Source: Verrucomicrobiota bacterium
GTDB taxonomy: Bacteria > Verrucomicrobiota > Verrucomicrobiia > Opitutales > Seribacteraceae
DNA: 64,000 nucleotides
Reading direction: 5' to 3'
NCBI GenBank assembly: GCA_028343845.1
Contig: JAOLZO010000001.1
Location: forward strand, 1 to 64,000
The position numbers and the translations under genes were made by a program. Shown here one piece after another: positions 51,949 to 60,958 of this stretch (positions within the stretch are counted from its first letter, which is position 1; each line of letters begins with the position of its first letter). Under the pieces are notes generated by a model, which was not told where the DNA came from, made no database searches, and saw only the letters and a program-made list of their open reading frames with translations.

Positions 51949-52971
51949 TCACGAATCATTAGCTTTCTCAATCTCGCTGATTCTGTTTAGTATTTTCACC
52001 TTGGCTTGAGGAGATCCGTATCGTTTGGATAAATGTTCCCGGGCTGAAACTGTCACTCTTTCTTTTTGTTCGGGTGTCAGTGCAAGGAATTGCAAAAGTG
52101 CCTTCTTAACTTCATCGGGTGATGAAAAGGCGCATTTTTGTCCTTCGGCATAGAACTTTGGGTCGCTTGAGTAGGGTTGCAGCATCTCCTCGTGCTCGAT
52201 TCGAACAAAGTTGTTTTCCTGAAGCAGGCTTGTGTGCCCTCCCCAGAAATTTGCGCAGACCGGAAGTCCTGACATGATCGCCTCTGCAACGGGAAGGCCC
52301 AGACCCTCTCCGAGGCTGGCACTTACGAAGCAATCGTGGCGTCGATATTCTGACAAAAGTCTTTCCCTCTCCCACCCTTCCTTGATTACGGTTATATCTT
52401 TCCTAGGGCTGTCCCAAGGACAACCAGGGGAAGTCTTGATCGTAAGGTGGGCCTGGTCGGGGTTGGGGAACGCCTTGAGGTATCCATGGATCAACAGGTG
52501 GTTGCCTTTCCTGAAATGAGGTTCGCCGACGAAGAGGAAACTGGGTTTGCCCTCTATCTTCCAATCATCCTTGGGGACGAAATTCTCTTGATCCAAAGAT
52601 GGAGGAAGAAGAAAAGGGGTAGCCTTAAGCCCTCCTCTGACAAGCACTTCACGGATATGATCGGTCGAAGCCCAAATCTCGTCAAACTCATTGAGATAAC
52701 CAATCCACTCATGGGGATATTCGCTCCATTCATGCAGCGGCATCGCCACGTTGTGGCACCCGGTTATCGGTACGAAACCCTCTCCCAAAGTGTTGTGCAA
52801 AACTATAGCCCCCCTGCAATCAAGAGCTTTTCTTTCCTCTTTTGTTTGAGGCGAAGGCAAGTGTATGACCTCGCGTCCGCCGCTTAAGCAGCGCTCGTAC
52901 AGGTTACCCAAAATGTGGTAGCTTCCACGGAACTGATCGGAGAGAATGATTACTTTCAATCGCTTAGGCAT
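51949..52971 (-). CDS. GT4-family glycosyltransferase
   Basis: A 340-residue GT-B glycosyltransferase. The start MPKRLKVIILSDQFRG at 52971 is chosen because it opens the first Rossmann strand; an open frame extends 56 codons upstream with no family sequence. The nucleotide-sugar half holds FLFVGEPHFRKGNHLLIHGYL, then CFVSASLGEGLGLPVAEAIMSG, the E-x(7)-E retaining motif. It overlaps the preceding GT4 gene by 16 bases. It probably transfers one sugar in a surface polysaccharide; donor and acceptor are unknown. Confidence 0.9.
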   Translation of the reverse strand: MPKRLKVIILSDQFRGSYHILGNLYERCLSGGREVIHLPSPQTKEERKALDCRGAIVLHNTLGEGFVPITGCHNVAMPLHEWSEYPHEWIGYLNEFDEIWASTDHIREVLVRGGLKATPFLLPPSLDQENFVPKDDWKIEGKPSFLFVGEPHFRKGNHLLIHGYLKAFPNPDQAHLTIKTSPGCPWDSPRKDITVIKEGWERERLLSEYRRHDCFVSASLGEGLGLPVAEAIMSGLPVCANFWGGHTSLLQENNFVRIEHEEMLQPYSSDPKFYAEGQKCAFSSPDEVKKALLQFLALTPEQKERVTVSAREHLSKRYGSPQAKVKILNRISEIEKANDS

Positions 52972-54632
52972 GAGGAGATAACATGAATGGTCTCTTTGGC
53001 GGTTTTTTCCCAAGTGTAGGTTGCGGAATTCCTTAACCCAAGGGCAATCAGTTCTTTTCTTCGGGATGGATTCGATGAGATTTCGGACATCAAATGAGCT
53101 ATTTCGTCGACGCTTTTGGGATTGCAGCAAAGGGCGCAATCCTTTGCGATCTCTGAGAGAGAACTGGTATCCGAAGTGATCACAGGGGTTCCGCAGGCCA
53201 TGGCTTCCAAAACGGGAAGCCCGAACCCCTCGTAAAGTGAAGGATAAAGAAATGCGATCGCGCCCCGATAAGCCTCCACCAAGCTATCGTCGTCCAGAAA
53301 CCCTGTAATGAAGATGGATTCCTTGTACTTACTGCGTTCGTAGGCCTCGTTTAAGGCTCGGTTCTTCCAACCTTTTTTTCCAACCAGCAGGAGCGCGGGC
53401 CTGATCGATTTTTCCCTTTCCATGTATAGCTCATAAGCCTTGATCGTCCGCACGAGATTTTTACGGGGTTCGAGGGTTGAAACGGAAAGGAAATAAGGCC
53501 TTCCATTCGTGAGGTCCGATGATGCCTGAGTCTTTCCCAAATCAGGGGTCTGGGTGAATATTGAGTTGGGTGCCAGGTGAACCACCTCAACCTTGGATTC
53601 CTCGATTTCGTAGTAGTGGATGACATCCTTCTTGGTTGAGTGGGAGTCGGCAATGACTTTATCGGCTGCCCGGGCGCTTTCGCGCAGAGTCGTCCTGAAG
53701 AATTCGATGGTCGCCGGGTTGGCGAACCATTCGGGATGAACGAGAGGGATAAGGTCGTGAATCGTCAAAACGCCTCCCGCATTTCTTTTCTCGGGAATCG
53801 GGTAGTAAGGGCTGAAAATGACATCCGAGCCCTCGAGGAAGGAACTTAGGCCCAAAAGGTTTCCGGCTCGCCGATGGTCATTGAGCGGAAGGGACAAGGG
53901 TATCTTGGTGACGCCATCGGGAACGGACGCTTCCCTGCAGCCGATGGCCCGAATGTCTGTACCCGCAAGCAGGGAAGGCATGGTTTTGAGCAACTCATTC
54001 GCGTAGCGGTTAATGCCTGTCTGAGCCTTTTCCCCGAATACACGACAATCAAAAAGTAGACATGGCCTTTCCGTTGATTGAGTAGTCGTGTGGCTTGGGG
54101 GGAATTCCCTTTCCGTCCACTCATCGATTTTCGAGATTGAGTTAAGCGCCGCGGAGCATTCACCTGGCGATAATAGATAAATCCTCCCGTCATGGTCGAT
54201 GAAGCGGATCGTCGACTCGGTCTCTGCAAAAAGCAAAAGTTCCAGGATGTTCTCAACCGCCAACAAACTTTTCTGATTGATGTGGAAGAAAACCGAGTCG
54301 AACTTTTTCTCAAATACTTCCTGCCACCAGCTCGGATTGGAGGTCCATTTCAAAAGCCCGTCCTCGGGGTATTTGATCAAGTCCAGGGAATCGAACTTTT
54401 TTTCGGAGAGTTCATCAATCAGGTGCTCGCTCGCAAGCACTGCCAAGCTCGAGTCTTGGGAGGTTTGCCTGAGGACATAAATGAGCTCGCGGATGCTGTT
54501 TGCGCTTCCGGTGCCAAGGACAAGCCCGTTGTCGTATTCTCCGAAAGAGTCGGTCTCATGACCCTCGATTGAAAGAGAGTCCCAGAGGCGGTAAACCAAG
54601 GCCTTGGAGGAATCCGTGTCTTGCGGAGGCAT
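52956..54632 (-). CDS. GT4-family glycosyltransferase with extra N-terminal domain
   Basis: A 558-residue protein. The C-terminal 365 residues form a GT4 enzyme of the mannosyltransferase type: FDCRVFGEKAQTGINRYANE, VLTIHDLIPLVHPEWF, FLSVSTLEPRKNLVRTIKAY and FLYPSLYEGFGLPVLEAMAC with the E-x(7)-E pair. The first 190 residues are a separate domain, with SANSIRELIYVLR and STIRFIDHDGRIYLLSPGE, and I do not recognise it. The ATG at 54632 lies one base after the stop of the upstream gene. It is inferred to build a surface glycan. Confidence 0.88.
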   Translation of the reverse strand: MPPQDTDSSKALVYRLWDSLSIEGHETDSFGEYDNGLVLGTGSANSIRELIYVLRQTSQDSSLAVLASEHLIDELSEKKFDSLDLIKYPEDGLLKWTSNPSWWQEVFEKKFDSVFFHINQKSLLAVENILELLLFAETESTIRFIDHDGRIYLLSPGECSAALNSISKIDEWTEREFPPSHTTTQSTERPCLLFDCRVFGEKAQTGINRYANELLKTMPSLLAGTDIRAIGCREASVPDGVTKIPLSLPLNDHRRAGNLLGLSSFLEGSDVIFSPYYPIPEKRNAGGVLTIHDLIPLVHPEWFANPATIEFFRTTLRESARAADKVIADSHSTKKDVIHYYEIEESKVEVVHLAPNSIFTQTPDLGKTQASSDLTNGRPYFLSVSTLEPRKNLVRTIKAYELYMEREKSIRPALLLVGKKGWKNRALNEAYERSKYKESIFITGFLDDDSLVEAYRGAIAFLYPSLYEGFGLPVLEAMACGTPVITSDTSSLSEIAKDCALCCNPKSVDEIAHLMSEISSNPSRRKELIALGLRNSATYTWEKTAKETIHVISSCLSD

Positions 54633-54633
54633 A

Positions 54634-56568
54634 CTATGGGACGTGTAGGGCAAGAAAGTCTTTCGTTGGTTTTAAGCCAAGCTTTTCCAGGCTTTCCGAA
54701 ACTTGACGGTAATGCATCGTGCAAATAAGAACGAACGCGGATTCACCTCCTTCTAGAATCTCGGGGCTGAACACAGGCAGCCCGAGTACTTGATCGTCGA
54801 TTTTCTCCGAGCGGTCAATGAAACCTTGGGGGAACTCCTTTAGTAAATCCATCGCGGCCTTCACCTTTTGTCCCGCAACTCCCGCTCCCCAAAGAAAAAT
54901 GGGTCTGGAATTCGATTTTTCAAGTGCCTTTCCAATCTGTCGGGAGAGTTTGAGTTCGGGATGAATGATCCTTGGCTTGGATTTGATGATCCGCTCAACC
55001 TCAACCAAGAGCCGTTCTTGAATTGTTAGATTCTGGGCAAGCAGAAGCCTTTCCCATGGAGGAGAAACTTCCTTTTCCTCGGTGGGCAGGCTCTCGTCAA
55101 TCAACGCGCGTATCCGGGCAAGCTTCTCTCGTGCCTCCGGATGCGGTTCCATTTCAGACACATGGGCGAGATAATTGAAGACGCGCTGACGCTCGATTCC
55201 GTAGCGGACCGCCATGGACCAAGAGTCGTGCGCTCCCGAGAAACTCTTTCCCGTCCACTTCATCAACCCGTTCCATAGGTGAAGCCAGGGATCGGTCGGG
55301 TAGGCGTGAAGAAATTGGATGATGCAACCTTGATGAAACAGGTCGTCCGAACCGGCTATTTCTTTGTCTGCCGCCAGGGCATCTGCGTTTTGCATACTTT
55401 CCATAGACGTGCGCAGCGGCTTGGCGAAATCCCCGATTGATTCGATGAGCAACCGGGCTCCGCTCTGGCTCGTCGAACCTTGGGATGACGAAACCTCTAC
55501 CCTTGTCGGTGGTTTGGCTTCCTTCGGCCTGCTCAAAATTTTTGCGTAGAGTTTCTCGAACCTGTCGGCGGAAATTTCCGGATCAAAGTGCTTTCGGGCA
55601 TAGGCTGCGGCGTTCTTACCGAGGCGCTCTCTTTCAGCTGGGTGATGATACAGGTGCTCCATGGCGAGCCGATAATCCTTTTCATTGTCAACAAGGAGTC
55701 CGGTTTCCTCATGTTGAATCAGGAAGGGTACTCCTCCATGAGGGGAACTGACTATGGGCAAACCCGCCCACATTACCTCCTGCAAGTTCAACTCGGCTGC
55801 GGCGAAAGTGTTTTCATTAAGTGGATACCCGTAGACGTCCATTTCCGAAATCACTTCTGCAATGTCCTCGACGTAGCCGAAAAAACGAAACCGATCCCCC
55901 ATCCCCTGTTTTATGGACTGGTCCTTTAGTTCACCTAGGGAGCGACCTTGTCCGCAGACAAGAAACCTGACTTCGGGAATATCCAAGCTTTTGCACATGG
56001 CCAGGTAATCTCGGTGCATCTTCGCATAATCTATCGTACCAATGTAACCGATGTTGAAACCTTCGTGTTCTTTTTTTCGAAGGTTCCTGAGGCGACCGAA
56101 ATTGGCCGGTATGTGAATGAATTCCTTCTTGCTGGGATTGGATAGGTTCTTAACGGAGGGAAGTTCCATGGAGTAGGGCGAGCAGGCCACGAAGTGATCC
56201 ACCTTTGCCAGAAGATCCTCTGATATTACGTGCGGAGGAGCGTCTCCCGTGACTACAGACCAAAGAACCAACCGAGAGGGTGGGAGCGCTCGTGACAACA
56301 AATTTGCCGTTTCCGGGGTGTTCCACCAGTCGACTTGGACGATGTCCGCCTGCGCCATCAATTCATCGAGCTGCTCAGGGTTTGGCGCGTTAATGATGGG
56401 AAATGCTTCCTTCTCGAAAGATTGAGCTGTTTCGGGTTCGGCCTTTGCCAGTGAGACGAATAAGTGGCTGGAAGATCCCCGCAGCTGCAGCTGCCGGGCT
56501 ATGTTCAAGGGAGATGCGGTTCCCCCTCCCCGAGATATTCTCGGAACCAAGTGAACAACGGAGATCAT
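54634..56568 (-). CDS. GT4 glycosyltransferase fused to a Rossmann-like C-terminal module
   Basis: A 644-residue protein. Residues about 1-355 are a GT4 glycosyltransferase (VHLVPRISRGGGTASPLNIA, FNIGYIGTIDYAKMHRDY, FLVCGQGRSLGEL, NENTFAAAELNLQEVMWAG, YARKHFDPE). After a Ser-rich linker a helical region (about 410-540, with FHQGCIIQFLHAYPTDPWLH) leads to a small Rossmann-like domain (PIFLWGAGVAGQKVKAAMDLL to the end). That last part resembles sugar-binding or epimerase-like domains seen at the end of surface-glycan enzymes. Its role is unknown. Confidence 0.87.
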   Translation of the reverse strand: MISVVHLVPRISRGGGTASPLNIARQLQLRGSSSHLFVSLAKAEPETAQSFEKEAFPIINAPNPEQLDELMAQADIVQVDWWNTPETANLLSRALPPSRLVLWSVVTGDAPPHVISEDLLAKVDHFVACSPYSMELPSVKNLSNPSKKEFIHIPANFGRLRNLRKKEHEGFNIGYIGTIDYAKMHRDYLAMCKSLDIPEVRFLVCGQGRSLGELKDQSIKQGMGDRFRFFGYVEDIAEVISEMDVYGYPLNENTFAAAELNLQEVMWAGLPIVSSPHGGVPFLIQHEETGLLVDNEKDYRLAMEHLYHHPAERERLGKNAAAYARKHFDPEISADRFEKLYAKILSRPKEAKPPTRVEVSSSQGSTSQSGARLLIESIGDFAKPLRTSMESMQNADALAADKEIAGSDDLFHQGCIIQFLHAYPTDPWLHLWNGLMKWTGKSFSGAHDSWSMAVRYGIERQRVFNYLAHVSEMEPHPEAREKLARIRALIDESLPTEEKEVSPPWERLLLAQNLTIQERLLVEVERIIKSKPRIIHPELKLSRQIGKALEKSNSRPIFLWGAGVAGQKVKAAMDLLKEFPQGFIDRSEKIDDQVLGLPVFSPEILEGGESAFVLICTMHYRQVSESLEKLGLKPTKDFLALHVP

Positions 56569-56581
56569 TGTGCGGGCTGAC

Positions 56582-57499
56582 TCAGGTCTTGACGATCAGA
56601 GCGGTGTTTGGCGTAAGCTTTACGAGAGGGTAGTTCAGTCCCTTCTCAATGGAAAATTCCTCATAGGCTTTTCGTACTCCGTCCCAGTAATCGTAGTCGT
56701 CGAGAATGACCCTGGCTCCCGGACTAAGGAGAGGAAAGAGGTTTTCGAGGACGCATAGAGTCGATTCGTACCAATCGCAGTCGATGTGTATGAAGGCAAT
56801 TTGAGCGATTTCATCAACGTGGGCTCCGAGCGTCTCCTCAAACAATCCGGGGATAGGCTTGACGAAGGATTCGGAACCGACTTTACGGCAAGCCTCGAGC
56901 AATGATTCCATAGGTGCGGAGCAGGTCCCTTTTCCCCAGCATGAACTTTGAGCATCCTGCCCATCCGCACGGTCTTCGGAACCAGGGGCGGGCATGCCGC
57001 TAAAGGTGTCGAAAGAATAGCAACGGCGGTTTGGAGAATCAGATTCGGCAATCAAGGCTCCCAGAAGGGCGCTTGACCCTCCTGCCGCTACGCCGCATTC
57101 GACGAAATTCCCAGGAATGTTTTCCCGGAGAACGGCATTAGCGTTTTCGAAGAGATTGAGCAAATGCCTCATTGGCATCATAGTATGAAAACTAAGTTTC
57201 GATGCGATTGCCTGGAATTTCGGGGACTCGCAATAGGCTTCAAGGTCAACCGAAGGGAAGAGTTCATTGTAGAGCAACTCCGCTTCCTCATTCTTTGGGT
57301 TAAGTCTCAGTTCCTCCTTGAGGCATTCTCTGGCCGTACCTTCGTATTTCTTGCCCAGTGCCAGAAAGCACTTTGCTCTCAGGAAGTCAGTGCCCATTGG
57401 TGTATTTGCCAAACTTTTCAGCTCAGCGAGGACTTTCATCGCATCCTCGATCAATCCTCTCTCCAAAAGTTCGCGAGCCTTTGGCAAAAGCTCATTCAT
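56582..57499 (-). CDS. TylF/MycF-type O-methyltransferase with TPR-like N-terminus
   Basis: A 305-residue protein. Residues 1-80 are two TPR-like helical pairs (ARELLERGLIEDAMKVLAEL). The rest is a macrocin-O-methyltransferase-type (TylF) domain: GNFVECGVAAGGSSALLGAL (SAM loop), YSFDTFSGMPAP, AFIHIDCDWYESTLCVLENL with the metal-binding Asp, then VILDDYDYWDGVRKA. Family members methylate sugar hydroxyls with a divalent metal. It overlaps the previous gene by 4 bases (ATGA). Confidence 0.9.
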   Translation of the reverse strand: MNELLPKARELLERGLIEDAMKVLAELKSLANTPMGTDFLRAKCFLALGKKYEGTARECLKEELRLNPKNEEAELLYNELFPSVDLEAYCESPKFQAIASKLSFHTMMPMRHLLNLFENANAVLRENIPGNFVECGVAAGGSSALLGALIAESDSPNRRCYSFDTFSGMPAPGSEDRADGQDAQSSCWGKGTCSAPMESLLEACRKVGSESFVKPIPGLFEETLGAHVDEIAQIAFIHIDCDWYESTLCVLENLFPLLSPGARVILDDYDYWDGVRKAYEEFSIEKGLNYPLVKLTPNTALIVKT

Positions 57500-58551
57500 C
57501 CTCTTGAGGGGTCATCCACCCCGGGGTTCTCTCCCGGTATATATTCCCATGACATTTCGTCCTTGGGCCGAATCTTCCAGCCGATCAATTCGGCAACCTG
57601 TTGTTCGGGAATCTTATTTTTCGAGCCCAATACCTCGTTAGACCATTCCTTGATCTGATTAGAATTTTCTATATCGGAGAAAAGAAAGGGATATCTTTCC
57701 CTGAGAACTTCAATCTTTTGCTCCTCATCAACGATATCAATTAGATGAGGGTATTTTTCGTAAATGGGAGTGCTTAGATAATCTTCCCTCGGGCGGTTGT
57801 GTCCCTTCCCGTAATAAGAAACTTTGCATCCGGAAAATCCTGCATAAGGAACGTGCGAACCCATTGCATTGGTTGCCACGTATTCGAACTGGCAGAAGAG
57901 ATTCCGCATTCGCTGGAGGGCAAAGGCGTCATGCAACCAGGCCCCCGTTACCCATGGAATGGCAGCATTTTCATAAATATCCAAGTAATTGTTTTTTTGC
58001 ACGCAAAAGCCTCCTATACAAGCAACGACGGTGGAGAAACGCTCCCTTAGTTCATTTGCACTGTATGGGGTGCTCAAAGCCTTGCTACCTTCATAGTTCA
58101 CATTGTTTTCCTTAACTGAATGCTCGGGGATTATTAGAAGGCTGTTGGGGATTCTATCGACGGTCGGCTCTTTGGTGTAGATGAAGGGGAGCCCTACGGC
58201 CTTTGAGTGTTGATAGCCGTGTTGTTTAAGGAAAATCTCTTGTTCTAGACTTGAGACTAGGTTAGGCACCTCCTTGGGTTCACAGCAAACCGTCGCATCC
58301 TCTAGGGCCAGAAGCTCAATTTGAGTCAATGGATACCGGCACCAACCATGTAGCCAAGATGCTCTTGTGTAGGGAATATCTGACAGTCCAAGGCTTCTTG
58401 CGATGTTGTTGCTGGCACCGTAGTAATCTATTTCAGCACTTGCCAATCGGCTAAATTCGATAGGAGGAAGATGCTGGACTATATTCTCAACCTGACGTGA
58501 CAATTCGGGGTGCAGAGTCGATTGAGGGAGCTGCCCGCCTTCTTCAATCAT
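57496..58551 (-). CDS. Unknown protein of the glycan cluster, possibly GT-B-like
   Basis: A 351-residue soluble protein. The opening IEFSRLASAEIDYYGASNNIARSLGL, the strand GLPFIYTKEP, then SLLIIPEHSVKENN and TVVACIGGFCVQKN resemble a two-Rossmann (GT-B-like) glycosyltransferase. The segment NAMGSHVPYAGFSGCKVSYYG fits a nucleotide-sugar-binding turn. I do not place it in a named family. Its end overlaps the TylF gene (ATGA). The role is inferred from its position. Confidence 0.6.
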   Translation of the reverse strand: MIEEGGQLPQSTLHPELSRQVENIVQHLPPIEFSRLASAEIDYYGASNNIARSLGLSDIPYTRASWLHGWCRYPLTQIELLALEDATVCCEPKEVPNLVSSLEQEIFLKQHGYQHSKAVGLPFIYTKEPTVDRIPNSLLIIPEHSVKENNVNYEGSKALSTPYSANELRERFSTVVACIGGFCVQKNNYLDIYENAAIPWVTGAWLHDAFALQRMRNLFCQFEYVATNAMGSHVPYAGFSGCKVSYYGKGHNRPREDYLSTPIYEKYPHLIDIVDEEQKIEVLRERYPFLFSDIENSNQIKEWSNEVLGSKNKIPEQQVAELIGWKIRPKDEMSWEYIPGENPGVDDPSRG

Positions 58552-58587
58552 TGGGTTGGGTGGGATAGGCTAGCGGCATTAGAAATT

Positions 58588-60774
58588 TTAATCTGAGATG
58601 AAAATAGAGATGATTTCAGTCAATTCCCCTCTGCTCTTCTCGGGAAAAGGATTCACTTCGCCAAAATCTTGATAATTGAGATAGTCAAAGAAAAGGTTAT
58701 TGCCTATTTTCATGGCGTTTTCCTCAATCTCCGATGATTGCAAGGCCTTTGCCAAGACCACAAGACCAAGGGGAAAGGTTGTAAAGAGCGGTGCGAGTTT
58801 GGAGACATGTTGTTTCTCCTCAATCATTTCCTTAAAAGTTTCAATTACGGCTTCGGGTTTTCCGCAGAGGGTAAAAAGGACTATTTTATAAAATCGCGTA
58901 TGTAGGTCAAAGGGCCGGAAGTCCAGTACTTCAGACTCCATTTGATCCATTGCGGAGAGGATGGGTTCCGACTTGTTGGTGGAGAAATATGAAAGAAGCA
59001 GATAGTGCAAAATATATTTGAATGAAGTCTTGCCTTCGGAAACCAGTTTTTGGGTGAGCTCGAACGCTTTTGTAGTTTCTCCCAATGCACAGGGAAGTAA
59101 TGGTGAATGTTTATTGTCATTAAATTCTTTTAGAGAATCGGGAAATAGATCTACGAATTGCTTCAAAAAGTCCTGAGCATTGTCCCTGTAAGACGGGAGA
59201 ATCAGCTCTTGCTGAGAGGCATCACAGGCGGCGAGGGCCAAGTTGGGAAATTGTTTTTCCATTCCGGAGAAACTGTTCTTGTCCAAGTTGTTTTTCTGAT
59301 CCAGCAAGGATAGTTTCGCCTTCCAAATATGGCCCTTGAGGGCAAATTCCAGGTCTCCTGCGATCAATTTGTCGCAGAACGTTCCCGCGACTTTCAAATT
59401 TTCGTTACGAACGTTTTCATCCTTGGTCATGAGGCAAGAATGATATAGCAGTTCTCCGAGTCGAAGGGCATGTACTGAAGTTGTAGCGTTGTCGCATGCC
59501 TGCCACCATTTGGAGGGGTTTACCCTCATCAGGGCATTGAACAAGCTGGTGACCGATGCTGCATTCGGAAGTTCCAGAACTTGGCGAGCAAAAGCAGGGT
59601 TGACGAACGCCTTCTCTGAAGCGATCGGTTCGGTTTCCAAAATGGCTTCAAGGGAACTGATCCCTGCGGGATGTAATAACGAAGCGCTTTCAATCAAGCG
59701 GTCTGTGGAGATGCTTACGAATGGGAAACCCTTGCGCTGGACTTTGAAGTGAAGCAGTTTTTCCCACGAAATGGCTTGGTGAATGGAAGCGAGTCGGGAG
59801 CCTTTGCCTTGGGGTTCCGACAACTCGAGCTTTTCTTCAAGAGGCGGCAAAAGGCTATCGGTTGAAAATTGCGAAAGGATTTCCCTTGCACAGGCAGGGG
59901 ATGGAGGAAAGCCCTTGCCTAGAATCTGCAGGATTTGAGCCCGAATGGACTGCTTTCTATTTTCATGACCTAGTGACGGCTCTTCCCCTTGAAAATCACA
60001 AAGAAAGTTTCTTAGCGGGCTTTCATGGGTGTTTTTTGGGTTTAATAGCTTCTGGTTATTGGAAGCTATTTTGCAGAACAAGCCAAATTGAGGATAATGC
60101 AATAGGCTGTAAATTGCTTCATAGTTTCCGAAAGTTTCGCAAATTTCCTCATAATCAGTACCGTCCGAATGACGAACAAATCTGAACTGGTCGAAATCCT
60201 GCAAAACAGGAAGGTATTTTATAAGCGTGGAAAGGCGTTCGTCGGAAGGGTTATCCACATCACCGTAAACGATCAGCGTGCTGCCTTCGTTTTGTGTTTT
60301 GGACTCACCCGGGGATGTTATACAAGGGGGTAGATATAATGAGTTTCTACAGAAATATTCCAAGTCGTCGGAGGATAACCCGGCTGGCATTTCATCAGGA
60401 AGGATTTCGGAAATAATCCCGTTTGCATTGCCTGACCGACAGGCAAGGATTTGCTCTTTCCAGTCCTGCTCAATTGGGCCGCAGAGGGCTCCAAAGGATT
60501 TTCCGGCAATCTGCGGAAGGGCGAGGGTGGCGGGCTCCAAGGCAAGGAGGATTAATTCAGGATCGTCGAAATCGATTGCGGTAACGAAGTCATCCTCGGC
60601 GGGCGCAACACCTTTTGCCTCTAGCAGGTGCTTAATACTTTCTTTGGTGGGGGAATCTTCCGTGAGCAAGATCTTGCCTTTGTATTTTTGAATAAGAGCG
60701 AGAGCCAAGTCCGGCCATCCCAGGAAGCCTACTGGCTTTAGGGATTTTGCTGTGACAAAAAGTTTATGGCTCAT
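58588..60774 (-). CDS. 728-residue orphan protein in the glycan cluster
   Basis: A large soluble protein with no signal peptide, starting at the ATG 60774 (a TTG two codons earlier is possible). The N-terminal 260 residues are alpha/beta (LFVTAKSLKPVGFLGWPDLA, ILLTEDSPTKESIKHLLEAKG, TLIVYGDVDNPSDERLSTLI) and could be a degenerate GT-B-like fold. From about residue 300 to the end it is mostly helical, resembling a TPR-like solenoid (LALAACDASQQELILPSYRDN, ILHYLLLSYFSTNKSEPILSA). No catalytic motif or family name is recognised. It is one of the largest genes of unknown function in the window. Confidence 0.75.
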   Translation of the reverse strand: MSHKLFVTAKSLKPVGFLGWPDLALALIQKYKGKILLTEDSPTKESIKHLLEAKGVAPAEDDFVTAIDFDDPELILLALEPATLALPQIAGKSFGALCGPIEQDWKEQILACRSGNANGIISEILPDEMPAGLSSDDLEYFCRNSLYLPPCITSPGESKTQNEGSTLIVYGDVDNPSDERLSTLIKYLPVLQDFDQFRFVRHSDGTDYEEICETFGNYEAIYSLLHYPQFGLFCKIASNNQKLLNPKNTHESPLRNFLCDFQGEEPSLGHENRKQSIRAQILQILGKGFPPSPACAREILSQFSTDSLLPPLEEKLELSEPQGKGSRLASIHQAISWEKLLHFKVQRKGFPFVSISTDRLIESASLLHPAGISSLEAILETEPIASEKAFVNPAFARQVLELPNAASVTSLFNALMRVNPSKWWQACDNATTSVHALRLGELLYHSCLMTKDENVRNENLKVAGTFCDKLIAGDLEFALKGHIWKAKLSLLDQKNNLDKNSFSGMEKQFPNLALAACDASQQELILPSYRDNAQDFLKQFVDLFPDSLKEFNDNKHSPLLPCALGETTKAFELTQKLVSEGKTSFKYILHYLLLSYFSTNKSEPILSAMDQMESEVLDFRPFDLHTRFYKIVLFTLCGKPEAVIETFKEMIEEKQHVSKLAPLFTTFPLGLVVLAKALQSSEIEENAMKIGNNLFFDYLNYQDFGEVNPFPEKSRGELTEIISIFISD

Positions 60775-60958
60775 AACCAAGCGTATCGTTGATCAGGTTT
60801 AAGCAAAGGAAGTGGCTGAGTAATCCCCTCGGTTGTGAAGGGGGAAATTGGATTTAAGTATTTTGATGAAATATATCTGACTCGAGAAGGTCTCCTTTTA
60901 GGAAAGAGTAAGTATAGCCGAGGATCTGTATGGGAAAAAGGTTTTTCTCAAGCACTTG

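Noticed and set aside
60820-60850. CCCCT/AGGGG hairpin between the orphan gene and the sulfotransferase gene
   Set aside because: The stem is short and no T tract follows in the direction of transcription.
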